From the NCBI RefSeq assembly GCF_000002075.1, contig NW_004797825.1, positions 455,491-519,490 on the forward strand: a stretch of DNA of 64,000 bases. Reading direction: 5' to 3'. The stretch's first letter is position 1, and each line of letters begins with the position of its first letter. Both the position numbers and the translations under genes were made by a program. The notes under the pieces were generated by a model, which saw nothing but the letters and a program-made list of their open reading frames with translations, did no database searches and was not told where the DNA came from. Shown piece after piece: positions 23,401-38,700 of the stretch. This DNA is from Aplysia californica. Its lineage: Eukaryota; Mollusca; Gastropoda; Aplysiida; Aplysiidae.

Positions 23401-26400
23401 CTAGAAACTGAAAATTGTGAAAGCATACTAGCGTTACATGTACCATTGCCTTACATTCTACAAAGCAGGGCCAAAGAAAACAAGCGCACGAAATAAGCAA
23501 AATTCACTGAAGCTGGATAGTCTTTGGACATACATGCCCAATCATTGTATTTATCTTAAAGAGAAAACAGATGACGTTTTAATTATCATCAATAAACAAA
23601 AATGTGAAATCGTACAAAAAACCCCAGTGAATTTAGGAGTCCAAAATCTCAGCTTTGCCTCATATAGACATAATCTCAAATAAAAAAATACTTCGACATT
23701 GATGAATCTGCAAGTTAAGGTTAACAGAAAAGCACTATCATAGCTAAGGTTTGCTTGAAATTTCGTTTAAAAGAAAGGGGATGGGGGGCACAAAACATTG
23801 GCATTTTGTTCTTAAGCAGTCTAAGGAGAAAAAATTATGTATTGTGCGAATTCAAGACATTATAAGGGGTCTCTAAGTCTATGCATAATGTAAGCCTCAA
23901 ACAAATACTGTATTACAAATGTTATTATTTCTCATAAAAGAATGACACATTCTGTGCACCCACAAATATAAGGAGAAAAATTTTGTTCTCTTTTTACACA
24001 AGTCTTGGCAAATCTCACTATAGCCTTAAAACGCAACAAAAGACTTATTTTCTGTCTACACAGAATGAATGCCATATCAGTCCATTGAAAGACTATAATA
24101 ACTCAATTTGCCGAATGAATCACTCAATTACTAGTTACAAGTGTATTGAATGCTTTCACCGCTGCGTGATGGTGTTCTAGGGGGGTCAAGATCCCAGCGT
24201 GTGACATCTGAAGTAATACTAGCATAAAGCAAAGAGCAGAGGTGGCAAAGAAAGGAAGGAAAGAGATTCATCCAACCACGATGAATTTACTCAGCAGAGT
24301 TAGCCTGGAAACTTGCCTGCCACAGATAAACCACCAGGAACTGATTCTGTTGAGACGGCAAATAACCAAATTAAGCAGGAGAAATGATGAATATATGAGT
24401 GTTGATGGTGTGTATGGGGGAAAAGGGAGGAGGAGGGGAGTTTATGTCAAGTAAGCATGATATGAGCTACAATAAATTGGGACAGATTAAGTCGAAAGTA
24501 ATACTAGAAATAAAAAGAAGTGGAAACTAGGAAACACCTATTTGACCACCCACAAGCCATCAGCACTATGAAGAGTCAATGTGTGTAGAGAGATAACCTC
24601 CCCCCAAAAAGGAGGGTGGGGATGGGTGGAGGTCTTGCACATAAAGATTTAGTAGTCTAAAACACAACTCATATTTGGATAATGATAACACATAGTTGTG
24701 AGTGTGAGTGTATTTCAAAGCACTCAATCATTTGAATTAATTTGTGACGTACATCAGTCAAATAAAATGCATGCATGCAACGAATACCAAACAAAGGTAT
24801 TTCATGAAAAAGTTTAGTTATATCGTACAATACATAATGGAATTGATAACAAAAAGAATAAACAAATGATTACAATGGCATCACATAAGAGCCTGCGATC
24901 TACTTGCCATGCTGTGACAGATATCAGGTGAAAAAAAATAGTGGTACACAGTTTTGAAAAATTTCTTGAAATTACTTTTTATTGGAATAAAATGTTATAA
25001 ATCGGGTAGAGAAGTGCATTGTAAGCCATTATAGACGTTGAGTCTAGCCTCCTTCTATCAATGAAAACAAAAGGTAATGTCTCAAGGCATTTAATTAATT
25101 TAAAGGAGAAACAGAACGTCATCAGACATGCAAACGTTCAATTAGCATACGCAAAGTTGTACATTCTTTTATTTCCCTCCCCCTCCCCCTTTCCCACTTC
25201 CCCCTTCCTCCTCTCCTTTTTCCCTTATTCTTATCTCTTTGTATATTTCCTTAAATTCTATCACAGGCACGGACATACACACATGAGAACAACATTTGTG
25301 TCTCTAACAAAAGCAAGCCGGTGCAGAAAGGCAATACCAACCTCTTTTACCTGCAGAGTTTCTCTGTCTGGCAGAGGTGGGCGAGGCTTTGTCGGGTGTG
25401 GCAGCCTTGATCTCAAGGTTGGGCACGGAGAGTCCCCCCTCCGAGGACTGCATCAGACCCTCTGCATCTAAAGGTCAAAGACGGGCTTCTAGTCTAGCGG
25501 TCACTAGGAGGCTACTACCTATTCCATACCATGCGTCCCTAAGGTTCCTTTACAGAATGCTATACATATTTTGATTTTGAGGGAGAACATTACACAAATT
25601 GAACAATCATGATCATCCATACCATCGTTTTTCTTGAAGTATTTTGCGGACTTCGACAATTCATAACAAGTTACTCAGCAACAGTTCAGCCCCTAGGCAA
25701 ACCCTATTTATTGACTTACATAAGCATATTTATATACAGAAAGCAAGACAGCATTACATACTTGAGTACCTTCAACTCTGTTAAAAGTAAGTGAAAAGTA
25801 ATTGATTTCTAGTATTTCCTAAGCTTACTAATCCAGGAGTTGCGGAGGTTGAAAGACCAAAATTCAGAGTCATGAGTTTAGTTGAAAGGAACTTAAGGGG
25901 TACACAGTAAGGAGTATATATCTATATCTTAAACATGTGTTGACTGTTTGTTTACATGATATATAACCAGGGTAATTGTGTTACACGGATACACTGGAAA
26001 GAGGTAATCTGGAGCACAGTTGGCTCCCAAATAGAAAGAGTTTCAAAAGCAAAGGCAAACATTGTCGTATTCTCAGACATGAATCAAAATAATGACATTG
26101 AGGCAAAAGCATGTGAACTTGCCACTAGCAAAGTTTAATATAAGAGTATTTTCTTGCTCACATACAAAAAATACTGTGTTCATTGGGCAAGGTCGAAAAC
26201 AACCCCTACTAGCAAAGTTTAATATAGGAGTATTTTCTTGCTCACATACAAAAAATACTGTGTTCATTGGGCAAGGTCGAAAACAATCTGACAATTTTTT
26301 ACCATTTTCTCCTTTAAAGACAAGACATATTTTCTGAGCATTTGACAAAATAGCATGAAATGCACACCCCCAATTAACATTGCATTTTTGAAAGGGTTCA

Positions 26401-29400
26401 AGTCGTGCAGTCATAAAAAAACTCTTTGTTCACAATGGACAAGACTATCTCTTTTGTTTCCATGCTTTACACAGATTTTCTCATGTCATTTTTCTGTGGC
26501 TGAAAAGCACAGGTAGGCCTAAATAGAAAATTTAAACTTTAAGAGTTCCCAATAGACGAGAGTCAGAAGTGAGATAGTTATAAATTGAAGTTTATACAAT
26601 GCATATTGGGTTCTCAGAGTCAATAGCACGCAGGCCATGCAACACTTTGAAAAAAGAAATTAAAATATCAAACAAATTATTCACCTCTAGAATGAAAAAA
26701 ACCCAGCATGCATGCAAGCCACAATATGAATACACAAATATCGCATGCAGCTTATACTCTATGCCCTTATTTTAGAAGCCATACCTATACCTTGTCTTAC
26801 TCCCGATAACAAATTCCACTCCTACTCCGAGCATAATTTCTATTCACAAATCACTAAAAGCAACAAATAAATCCAATTTAAACCTCTTCATACCAACTTA
26901 AATAGTACCCACCACATTGATCCTAAACCTTTGTTCAAATACCAATTGCATTTTACTCCCCCCCCCCTCCTCTTCATTCCTTCTATCATGTAAGGAATTA
27001 AAACTTTAAAATAACTCTGTTTGATGTCCAGCTTGCAGTCCACCGCAAGATGACAAGGTAAAGGCCCCATTTTGTCTAGCAGTGAACAAGGACAAAAGAG
27101 AGATTGAATAGAAGTAGAAGGATCAGACTCCCACCTTGGCACTCAGGCCCTACCAATAGACAAACAACTCCTACCTCGACCAGTCTCCCCAGTCATGTCT
27201 CCCTCGTCCAGTTTTCTCTTCTCTTCCTCCTCATCACGTGCAGCCCGGGCCAGCGCAGCAGCCTTGGCCAAGTTTAACTTGTTCGCTTCCAGGTAGGCCA
27301 TCTCAGCTCCAATCTCATTGGGTACAGCATCGTAAAACAGACCTGAGGTATCCACAACGAATAATCAGAGTTTTAATCAGGATGAAAAAAGGGCACGCCA
27401 GCCAGTACACCAGGGCATCCGCCAACCACCCACACCCACATAAAACGCTCCACTCTCAACAGTAACTTACAACAAAAGGAACCGTTTAACACCTGTATTC
27501 ATCAACTGCCAGGTCTGCTACAGACATCGGGGATGCCCTTCAAAACATCTTTCAGGTGAATAAATCATTTCTGATTGCCAGGAACAAAACCAAATTGTTT
27601 TTGATATTTCCGGTCTTAGACTTTCTCGCTCTTCCCATTAGTACTTGCAACAAAATTTTCGTAAAATGACTCATAAGGCTTTATGGTTATTTTTTCGTTA
27701 TTGCTTTTTTTTCTTCTGCAACACCTGTATAGCAAATAAAAACCCCCCCAAACAACCAATGCCCTATGGTCCCTCACCCAACATGGTCCAAGCCAAGATG
27801 CTCTTTGGCTCAACGCAAGTGGCAGCTTCAAAGAAAGTCTCTGCATGCTCGTTCCTCTCAGACAGCATACAGACCACACCATACAACAGCAGACTGTGGA
27901 TCATATTACAAACAGGGGATCAAGTAAGGGGGAGGAAGGAAGGGAAGGAAAGGAGAAGGAGAGGATAGCAAAAGATGAGTAAGGTCGACAAGAAGGGCAG
28001 ATAAGGGATGGGAGCGGATAGGAGAAAAATGAGAGAGATATGGAAGAGGGATAGAGAGTGGTGACAAAGGTGTATTTGAGGTAGGAGCAGAATAAGGAAG
28101 GGGAGGATAATGAAGGATGGGAGAGTGAGGGGAATTTGGAGGGGGAGAGTGAGACGACAGGGGGATTGGTGGGGGGGGGGAGGGAGGGATAGATAGATGA
28201 TGGATGGAGTGTGATGGGAGGTGAATGGTTTGGGGAAGGGGAGGGAGTAATAACTTAATAAATACAGAGCGAAGAGGAGGGAAAAAAAAACCAAGAGAAA
28301 AAATATTGTAAAAACTCACCCTTGAAGATGTTTCTGGTTGATAGCAATGCATTCTTTGAAGCACTCTTCTGCCTGCAAACATGGAGATAATTTATTATAG
28401 TAAGTACATTGTAAAAAGAGAATCTGGAAGTCAGTGAGGGCGATGGTATTCCAGGTCTACACAACAATCTCATTGAACATATTGCTATTAAGCAAACTGG
28501 CATCCCATATAAAATACTTAAAATATATTGGTATCCCACCATCATAGCTTAGTAACTGATAAAAATGCCCTTAATTGATTTACTCTTAGACGATTTCAGT
28601 CTACTTCTAGATAAAAATAGCCTAAATCAAAGAGTAAAGCAGGCTATTGTATCTCAGTCCCCCAAAATAGAGACATTGTCAACATACACAGGCATACCAA
28701 AATTTTATTTTCAAACCTTCAGTCATGATAATCAGTATTCAAGACACTCACTATAACTCCCCTAATTGAAGAAGACAGCACAATCAGTCACAGAGTTGAA
28801 ATAGTGATACTGTGAAAATCAACCCTATCATTTGTCAAGAACATATTTTTGTATGTATTCAAAACCAAGGAATTTCAATTTGAAACCTATTTATGGCAAT
28901 ACAAACCAGCAAATTCTCCTACTGACCTTTGTAATATCATTGATGTACAAGTTGAAAGTGCCAAAGTCAAACCAACAGTCTGCATCATTCTTGTCTCTGG
29001 CGATTCTCTGAGGAAAAAACCCACAATATCCTGTGACCCACAAGTAACAGTTTTTACACCCACAAAAGAACATAGACAAAAACGAGGTACACACACTTTA
29101 AATGTTCAAGACTGATTGAGTCTTATAAAGTGCATCAGATAATCTTATCATTCAAAGAAGCCTTATCTGCTCATTTTCATTCAGTAAGTATCTCAATATG
29201 CAAATGTGTGAGTTCAACAGTCACAGATACTGTCACAGATACAAAGGGTCAAGTGCCTCCTTGTTTAATCAGGTATGGTATAGTACAGTATGAATTTCAC
29301 ACCCCTTTTAAAATGGTAGGATTACTTAAGAGGCAGACCATCTGATTTAATACCCATTCCTGACAGGACAACAGTATCAAATGTGAGGGCAGCCATGAAA

Positions 29401-32400
29401 ACTATAACAAGTACATTTGAGGATAATCTCCTTGAAAACTCGTCAGAGGACCCACCACCTGCGAAACATTCCAAATTGATGCCACAAACCTGACAGTGTG
29501 AACAGTTTGTACTAAAAAGGTTATAAGATTTAGTCTAAGGTTTTAGAATTCCTCCTTCTCTCACACCCTTTTTCAACACCCTCCCCCCCCCACTCCCCAC
29601 TCCCAAATGCAAGCAAATATTTGGCAAATACTTAGAAGTTTCTATTTCATTTCAGTTTTTCTCATTTACATATAATGTTTTGGACAATAGATCATTTGTA
29701 AAAGCGTGTGCAGAACTGAAAGAAAACTTAAATAGCTCCATAACAATTGTTATTCCCCTCCTACTGTAAAACAAACCACTTCGTCCTACCTCCTTATAGT
29801 ATGTCGCAGCGAGGTCAAAGTTCTGGTTAACCTCAGCCTCCCTGGCAAAGTGTTTGAGTTGGGCTCCATCGGTCAGTGGCTGGGGCACAGGTGGCTGGTC
29901 CTCTAGGGCTAAAACACGACCAAGAGACACATGCATCTGGTCGATGAGGTAAACATACAGCTCCGAGAGGAATGTCTGAAACACAGATAATAAAAGTATT
30001 ACACTCTATTTACTTAATGTAGATATGATTTACAACAAACAGTTGAGTCTACATCCCCCCCCCCTCAACATAAGAGCATTTTATAAATTACATTAACAAT
30101 ATTTGTACACTTTCTTACAATGCATATTGCCAATTGAAAAAAAGATAGTTTTTTTAAAAAACCACATAAACCACGCCTTACTTTTACTATATCTCCATTC
30201 ATATGAACACCACGCCCAAAAAAATGCCTTCTCTGGATGTTCATTTTATACCAAGTTTGTTTCATGTTTTGAAATCCTAACAGAAACCAATTGTTATTAA
30301 GGATAGTTATTTTTTAACTTAACTTGAACATATCTACTCATATCAAATAATTGGCAGGGGACCATTTTGAAATCAACTACGGTATTTGATTACAGACATG
30401 CATGTACGACATTCATACCTGCAGTTCCTGTCTGTCATCAAAACCAGAGGTCTTCAGATATTTCTCTCTGACAATCTTCACTACTGAATGCTTCAGTTGT
30501 TCCTTGAAAGCAAAATATTTCCCAGAGGAATTCAGCTCATAGATGAGCTTCTGGCGGCTAAAAAATAAAAGAAAATATCAAGTCAGAAATAGAATAAATG
30601 GTTTTTTTCTGCAGTCAATAAATAAAAAAGGTAATAAAAAAACCAAATTAAAACATTCTATTCATCCCGACAGATTTTGCTGTGATTGTTCAGTTTGCTT
30701 ATTTCTTTGACCACCAAACAAAATTCAAGGTAACGATCTTGGTGACTACTATATTTTTCAAATAATTCCTGGAAGATTTCTTTCTCAGCCTATAGACCTG
30801 ATGCATGACCACATGCATAGTCAAGAGCTGCTGTTTCTTTGGTGTTTCTGTCTATTTTGCTTTCATCTTGCATTTAATCACCGTTGTCATGACAATAAGC
30901 TTCTCTTTAACTAAAACCTCCTCTGTCTTCTCTTTCTATTCCTATTCTCCACCTAGCCACCATAGTCTCCAGTTATCCCTTCCCTTTATCTACTACCCCC
31001 TCCCCCCTTCACCCAATTCAAGGCTGGAACAGTCCTGTTTAAGCTTTAGTAAGAGTTCTACTGCACTTGCAACACAATATGTTACGCTACAAGAGAGTAA
31101 CAAACACAAAAAAGGAGGGTAGATAAGGACGATAGATGTTTGATAGGAACAGTCCACACAACCACTAAATGATCCTGTAAACAAGCACCACTCACCGTGC
31201 CTCCATTGCCTCATTTGTCTGAGGTTCACCCTCCTTGAGTTCGTTTCCAAAGAGATCTCTGGAAGAGATAAGTTTACAAGCTCAAACTCAAGCAGTCTGA
31301 AAAAATGGAGCATTAGTATCTACGAGCAAAAACCAGTTGGTGTGCAGTCGAACCTGCTGCATTCAGAGATGCCCCAAAATCTTGAATGTTCGATCAGCAC
31401 CAACTCCCCCCCCCCCCAACCCCCAAAACACAGCAGGAAATCGCACTTGGGAGTCCCCTTAGAGCGTCAGGTTGTTAGGGCTGAAACACTTGCTTGAAAG
31501 GGGTTCTTCCTCTGAAGATCTCCTGTTGTCCCCTCGCCTCATGAGTTTTCTCCCACACTACAAACAAAAACAAGTTGGTATACAGTCGAACCTGCTGCGA
31601 AGGTCACCTGTTCAAGATGATCACCTATACAAATGACCACTGCCACCTTTCTCCCTTGAGCCTTTCCTGTATTATTAATGACACCGGCCAAATCACCCAC
31701 CTATCTAAGACAGCTGATTTTTCTCCTTGACAATGGGTGGCCATCTTGGACAATTTAGACTGTACTTCAAAAGATATGCAGAACGGTCATCCCTGTGACA
31801 ACCCAAGATCATAATATCAAAATGAACAAAAGCCAAACAGAAAGCAGTTTAAGAATATATCTCAATGAAAGCCCAAACAGTTGTTGGAAATTTTGTAAGG
31901 GGGAGTTGAATGTTTGGCCAAGGGTTTTTTGGATTAAAGGTGGACAGTGTTTACAAGCTGGTTTCTGCCCAAAATAAAATTACTTTTTAGTGAGACTAAT
32001 TGTAAAACTTAACATGAATGCTATTACATAACAGGAACAATTACGTATAAAAGTAAGGGAAAATAAGAACTTTGCCTTCAGCCACACAAACCATCTACTG
32101 CATGCTCTATAAATTCAAACAAAAGAGACAGCCATTACCTGAACTCATCCAGTATCAAGTTTGCCACGCTAGCCACTTGAGAATGGTAGTCCTCCACAGC
32201 CTGAAAGGCAAAAACAAACCAAAAATAAGTTTTTTTCTCTTTTCAAGAAATGTCTTTTCAGAAAGGCACTTCACATAAGCAAAGATGCAAAACATTTTAC
32301 AGTAAAGTGTCTCCCAGCTGTTCAGATGTACCAGCCCAAAATTTTGAAAATTTCTTTTAATGTAGTTTCCTGATTTTAATTTGGGAAAACAGTTCATTTG

Positions 32401-35400
32401 GTCATGAACAATATGGCCAAAGTTCAAATTTTAAGTGTTGAAAAAAAGCAAGAAAAGAAACATAGTGTAGAAGAATTGAAACAGTGTTTTTCTCTATCTT
32501 TAAAAATTTTTCTTTCTCTGCTTAAGACATTTGAACAGCTTGCCCACAAAATCTTGTCTGGTATGGTATTCATTTCAGTCAGTTCACCATCTGTGCAGAG
32601 CATCAAATAAGACATCTCAGATTTTTAAAATCCATCTAATGTAAGACCAGGCAAAGTTGTTGGAGAGCCATAAGACTCCCCAAGTTGTCAGAGTTCAAGC
32701 ACCTCACATTGCGAATTCAAAGAAAGATCACCCACATCACACTACATCATGGCACCAACCAAGTCAATAGTGAATGCTTAAAAAAAGTGAATGTCAAAGA
32801 CTGAATAAAACAGAGGTAAAATATTACAATTTTCTCCTGAGAGAAAAAAAAAAGGGGGGGGGGGGTGTCACTACTCTAATTGAAGTGAGTGAAAGAGAAA
32901 AAAAATCTGTGAAAAGATATGCTGAACAACCAAAAAAACTGACCCTCTGGGCTCCATCTGTGCGCTTGGGAAACATCGGTCGAGGAGGAATCAACTCAGC
33001 CACCCTGTGGAGATTCCAATAGGATAAGACATCTCCAAAAAAGACCTTGTGTCAATCAGGAAAACTAAAATGGCTGACAAAAATACATGTCTTAACCATA
33101 AAAGAACATCAGAAGGGACATCATCATTTAGCACAATCCCTACCACTTAAAAGGATGTTTTATCAAAGACCGAAGGTTAAAAAGTAAAGAAAAATCATCA
33201 TCATCATCATCATCATCCAGTGCCAGATCTGCGACAGACATCGGCGATCATGATTTTTCATTCATTCCTTTGCTCGGATGCTCTCCGAAAAGCTACGTTT
33301 CCCTGATCTTTCCCTGTTACCCATTTGTTTAGGTTCCCTAAATATGTTGTTCTGGGCCTACCCCTGCCTCGCTTGCCCTCAATTTTACCAGTGAGAGCAG
33401 ATGTTCAAGACCCTTATGTCTATTCAGGTGTCCCAAAAACTGCATTTGTCCTTTCCTGATTGTTTTTAACATTGAGCGTCCCACGTGGGCTTCATCAAGC
33501 ACTGCCTCATTTGATTTCTTTTCCTTCCACGATACTCTTAGCAGTCTCCTAAGAAACCACATTTCTGTTGCCTCTATTTTATTTTCACTGTCTTTAGTGA
33601 TTGTCCAGCACTCACAGCCATATAGAAGGGTTGACCAAACATAGCATTTCAGGACTTTTATTTTGGTGTTCATTGATATGTTTCTATTTTTCAGGATTGG
33701 GCTCATTTTATTGAAACTAGCCTTAGCCATTGCAGTTCTCCTTTTTATTTCTGCGGAAGATTTGGCATCAGATGTTATCATATATCCTAGATATTTAAAC
33801 TGTTGGACTTGTTTGATCTTTTCACCTTTGCTAATGAGATTACAACTAGTATTTGCTGCTTTTTTGGATATTACCATGCATTCTGTTTTCTTTACATTCA
33901 ACAATAATCCTTTACGTTCACTTTCTTTTACAACAGTGCCTAGAAGCATTTGAAGGTCCTTTTTGGAGCCTGCTATTAAAACCGTGTCATCTGCATACCT
34001 GATGTTATTAATATTTTCTCCATTAACTTTGAGGCCTGGACATTCTTCTATGTTTCTAAGGATTGTTTCACTGTACATATTAAAGAGGTCTGGTGACATA
34101 ACACATCCATGCCTCACTCCTCGCCTAATCTGCTTATATTCACTGTATTCTCCATTAATTCGTACAGCAGGTTTTGGTGCAAGTACAAATTTCTGATAAT
34201 TCTTAGATCTTTTCTATCTATGTCTAGAAAAATCCTCTAGAAAAAATGTGAAAATAAAAGATAAATGATTCGACTGAAATTTATTCTATGGCCTGCAAAT
34301 ACTTGTATTGGCATTTCCCAGGAACATTTTCATCAAAAGTTCGCTATTTAAATGTTTTTAACCTCATTGCTAACAGAATATCATATCAGCAGCTCATTTT
34401 AAAGTACGAACTTCTAATAACAACAATAAGGACACTCAGATGAGCAAACAGTACCTTCTGGCGAGTGCCTCTGGAGGCCTCTTGGGCACAAGCGGTTTGT
34501 CCAAGCAGATCTCCATCATGATGTATGAGCGGGCCTCTGTGTACTGCTGGCCTTCTATGTTCACTGGAGCCTGACCTTCAGCCTCTGACCCCGTGTCAGA
34601 CTTGCCTTGAGATGTCTGCAGACATAAGATATAATCTTATCAAACAGAAAGAAATGAAAATTACCTATGCATTTTAGAGTTTTGACATCTTCATCTAAAG
34701 TATAATTTTCAGTTGGTCAGCAGATGCATGATACATGAAGCACTTTGATTTGATAGAGAAATACCATTACCATCATTAACATAGATAGCAAAGCCATCTG
34801 ACAGAGATTTTGATGAGAGCAGGTGTACGTAAACTGTCTCCCAATTAAAGGACAGTTGTGCAGTATATTTTCTCAACAATATTGTTTAACAATACAAATT
34901 TTCCCTTTAAATTATTTTCTGTTATTTTCTCACTGTATAGAAAATGTAAAAGAAATAGTGAATGAAGAAATAAAGCTGTACACTTTTCAACCTTTTCTCA
35001 TATTATTTACTTACTTTCTTTACTTTCTTTTCTCTCTTTTTAAATTCTGCCTGTTTTTTCCTTAACACATTATCGTACATCTACTTATACATTTTTTCCA
35101 CTGCATCCACCAAAAAGAGGATGGAGAGAATGAGATAACTGCATTGACATTTCCACATAAACCAGTTTGCAAGGTTGATAAATTTACAAGGAGCAGAGTT
35201 ATATGAATAACCTGTTGCCCCTTCGACATCCCCTGACCCACCAAATAAAATATATTCCTTTCAGTAAAGTAGTAAAGAGAAAGTATTTTCTACAATGGTC
35301 ACTTTTTTTAATGGAGCAGGGGGGGGGGGGGTGTCAAAGAATTAATGTATGTTAGTTTACAACACTTTCATTGTTGACACTTCAAAAGACAGGGTGTTAT

Positions 35401-35746
35401 TGACATTGTATTCAACAGCAGTCTCGTCAATATAACATACACTGTGCAAAGTCACAGAAACACTAAAGTGGTCAAAAAGAGGACAAAGATAAATAAGATA
35501 ACAGGAAATTTTAATTTCAAATAAAGACTAAAGAAAGACAAATCATTTGAAACAGTAATCTATCCTCTTTTTTGTTGCAATGATAGCTTTCAAAGACTTT
35601 GCTTTCAATATTATTTTTACCCAATCACTTTCCAATACGAAGAGAGGAAAGAAAGAGGTAGGTGTGGAAAGTGGAAAGATGTATTCGTGTGTCTGTGTAT
35701 ATGTGTGTATGTGTAAGTGTATGTGTGTGAGTGTGTGTGCGAGAGT

Positions 35747-35791
<45 letters not shown>

Positions 35792-38700
35792 AGTCTGTGT
35801 AGGCATGCTTGTTTACATGTGTACTTGTGTATGTCTGTGTGTATGGATCTGGAGGTGGGTGCTACAGTAGATATGTTTTAGATAAATAAAGGTATCTTAG
35901 CTTGACGTCTAACCACTGGAAGGTTTGAGTCAGATCAGACAGAAGACACCCGTAATAAGACTACACTTTTTATACATCTCCCAAGGTGATAGATACTGGA
36001 GAAACACATAACTCAGGGCTGCAATATCCATCTGCAAGAAGTAGTGTAGAATGATTTTTCTCTGTTCCCAGAGCCAAAAAGCTAGAATATGTCTTGTACA
36101 AATAGATACACCATAAAAACATAGATATTAGAGTTATATGTCATAATCAAGCATAATGGTTGTGCTGTTTCACAACTGTGCACTATGAGGCACTTCAAGA
36201 AGATTATCATACAGTGAGTGAGTTAACAATATGAAGTGCTTCACCATAACAGACATCTTTTATCAATACAAGCTGTTGGATCCTTGAACAGATTATGTGA
36301 AACTGTTTTTATGTCAACAAAACTTGAGTATACCAAACCAATGACAGACCAAACCTATAAATCTTGATCTAACAGTAGAATTCACAGATGACACATGTAC
36401 ATATTAACTACTTAGAGTAAGAGTCTACAATACGTCACTTTTCAAAAAGGTGTACGGCGGAGTCTTACACTAAGCAGTTGACATAAGCTAATTTCATAAT
36501 CAATTCATTCTTCATTTGATGTATAATGCATGAAGTACAAATGGAAAAATCAAAATTCAATCAAGTATTTGTTCTGATCCCAACAAATGTTGCAGTGTAC
36601 ATTGCTTCTCCAATACTCCACTGGACTTGGTCCCAATCAGACTTTACTTTCTAATCAGTACCGACAAGTCAAAGTTTTTCACTATCATCATAATAAAAAA
36701 TTCATCGAGAATAGTTAGACTTATTAAATTGTTTTAGATAATCTTGCAGTCAGTCAGTCCTCAGAGTTTTATGGCGGGGGCTCTCGTGGCCTAGAGGTTA
36801 AGGTGTTCGCCTCTCATTCAAAGGTCCCGGGTTCAAATCCGGGTAGCGGCCGAGAAATTTTCTTCTCTAAAATTGTCTCCTATCCCCTCTTTTCCTGCTC
36901 TCTAGCAATGTTCTGTCATCTGCTTTCGTCTCCACTTTGTGCCTCCACCCCCTCACCTCCTTTGCCCCCTCCTCTGGGCTCCTGACTCTTTCTGTAGCCT
37001 TTCTACTGTTACTCCTCAGCTCCTTACTGCTGTCTTTCAGCCACACCCCTGATCTTCTGGTAGGAAAGATCTACACTTAGCCTTCTCGGACAAGGGTGAA
37101 AAATCTCGGGGGTCCCGTGTGCAAGTTGCGCACGTTAAAGATCCCTTGGTGTTCCAAAATCGATGAGTAGGTTTTGGCCGCCATCCGGGCCAAATTCAGA
37201 ATTTTCTACCTACTGAAAATGTTTTATGTGACCCGCGCGCTCATAAGACCTTATACAGTTGCGAGCACTGTAAAACACTAACCAAAAAAAAAAGAAGTTT
37301 TATGGCGCTCGTAAACGACAAACAAGTTTATTTGACACAGTCAGCGCCATCAAGTATATAAACATCCAACAAACCTCAAACGGTAGAAACACTTGTTTCA
37401 TTTCAGCCCTTTACTTGATTTTAAAATGTTTTATCCGACGTATAACTTCAAGTGAGTTTTTATTGTAATGATAATTTGGACCAGCCCCAACCCCCAATCA
37501 ACACAATTAAGATCCAGTAGGATGGAGGCTGATTCGACACTCCTGAATAGGACCAACCGAGGCGGAGGGAGATACAACATCCTAACAGAAAGATAGAGAC
37601 AGTTGATAAAATAGACTGCCTCATTCTGGAATTGTTTTCACATTTCCTGCAGGTAACAAGGAAGAAGCCAAACAATTACATTACAGACACTGGTCTTTAC
37701 TTTAAGTAAGAGTTTTATGGCACTTGCAACACAATTAGGTCACATAAGTGCCGAAGATTAAACGTGCTTTTAGAGAGTAGCAAACAAAGAAAAGAAAATG
37801 GACAGATAAGGATGATAAATGCTTCAAGGCAAATAAGGCGCAAACTACACCAGGGCACCCTTCAACTGCCCATGCTGGTCTGAAACTTTTCTCAAGTGAC
37901 GGACAAGACATAATCTGCTGCTGCAAACTGCACAGCTAAATCAGTAGCAGCATGAAAGCAATGCTTATTCATTGTTTTAGCTCGTTTTGTCAAAAGAGGG
38001 AAATTAAAGGGGTAACAGCGTACAGAAACTGTACAACAAACAAAGAGACAGTCCAAGAGATTGAAGAACAGAGCTACACATTAGAATACACTGACACTGA
38101 GACACACTAACGACACTGAGACACACATATGTGTGTGTACATTACATGAGGAAAGAAATAGGCCTAGAGACGGAGGCCAATCTGAAACAGAGTATCTTTA
38201 TATAAAAACCATTTTACATGATGAATGGCAAACATTACTTGTTATCTTAAAAATATAGCCGCTTAAAAATATAAAATTCATATGTACATTGTAGTTTTGA
38301 GCTGAAAAAAAAGGTGGAGGGGGTTGGGTTTATAAAAATTGAAATTTGACCAAAAGGAAGTATGAAAAAGAAGAGACAAATTAATGGGGACACAGAAAGA
38401 AAAAAACAAAGGGAGTCAAAAGACTAGAACGTATAGACGATTCGCCGAGTTAGACTTCTGCAAAAACAACACTCCTTGCAAACAGCACTCTGGTCAAAAG
38501 CATGGCAACATACATCAGGCTGGATCACTTAACAACTACAGGAAAACAAAGCTCACACATGTTTGAAAAACCGCACCATGGCTGTGGCACCCACAAGTGG
38601 GCGGTGGCTTGCAGCGAGAGCATGCAGCTGCTAAAGGGAACGTTCAAATGCCCAGCAAAAATTGCTTGTGGTTGCACATTAACCCATTTCTAAATACCAG

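Noticed and set aside
26073-26414. Protein with internal repeat [20 protein letters not shown]
   Set aside because: It arises from an 84-bp tandem duplication whose length is a multiple of three; it lies in intron 21 with no splice support.
36785-36857. tRNA gene
   Set aside because: A and B boxes are present, but the segment is the head of a longer repeated element with target-site duplications, so it is a SINE. The same holds for the tRNA-like segments at 11.6, 17.4 and 19.1 kb.
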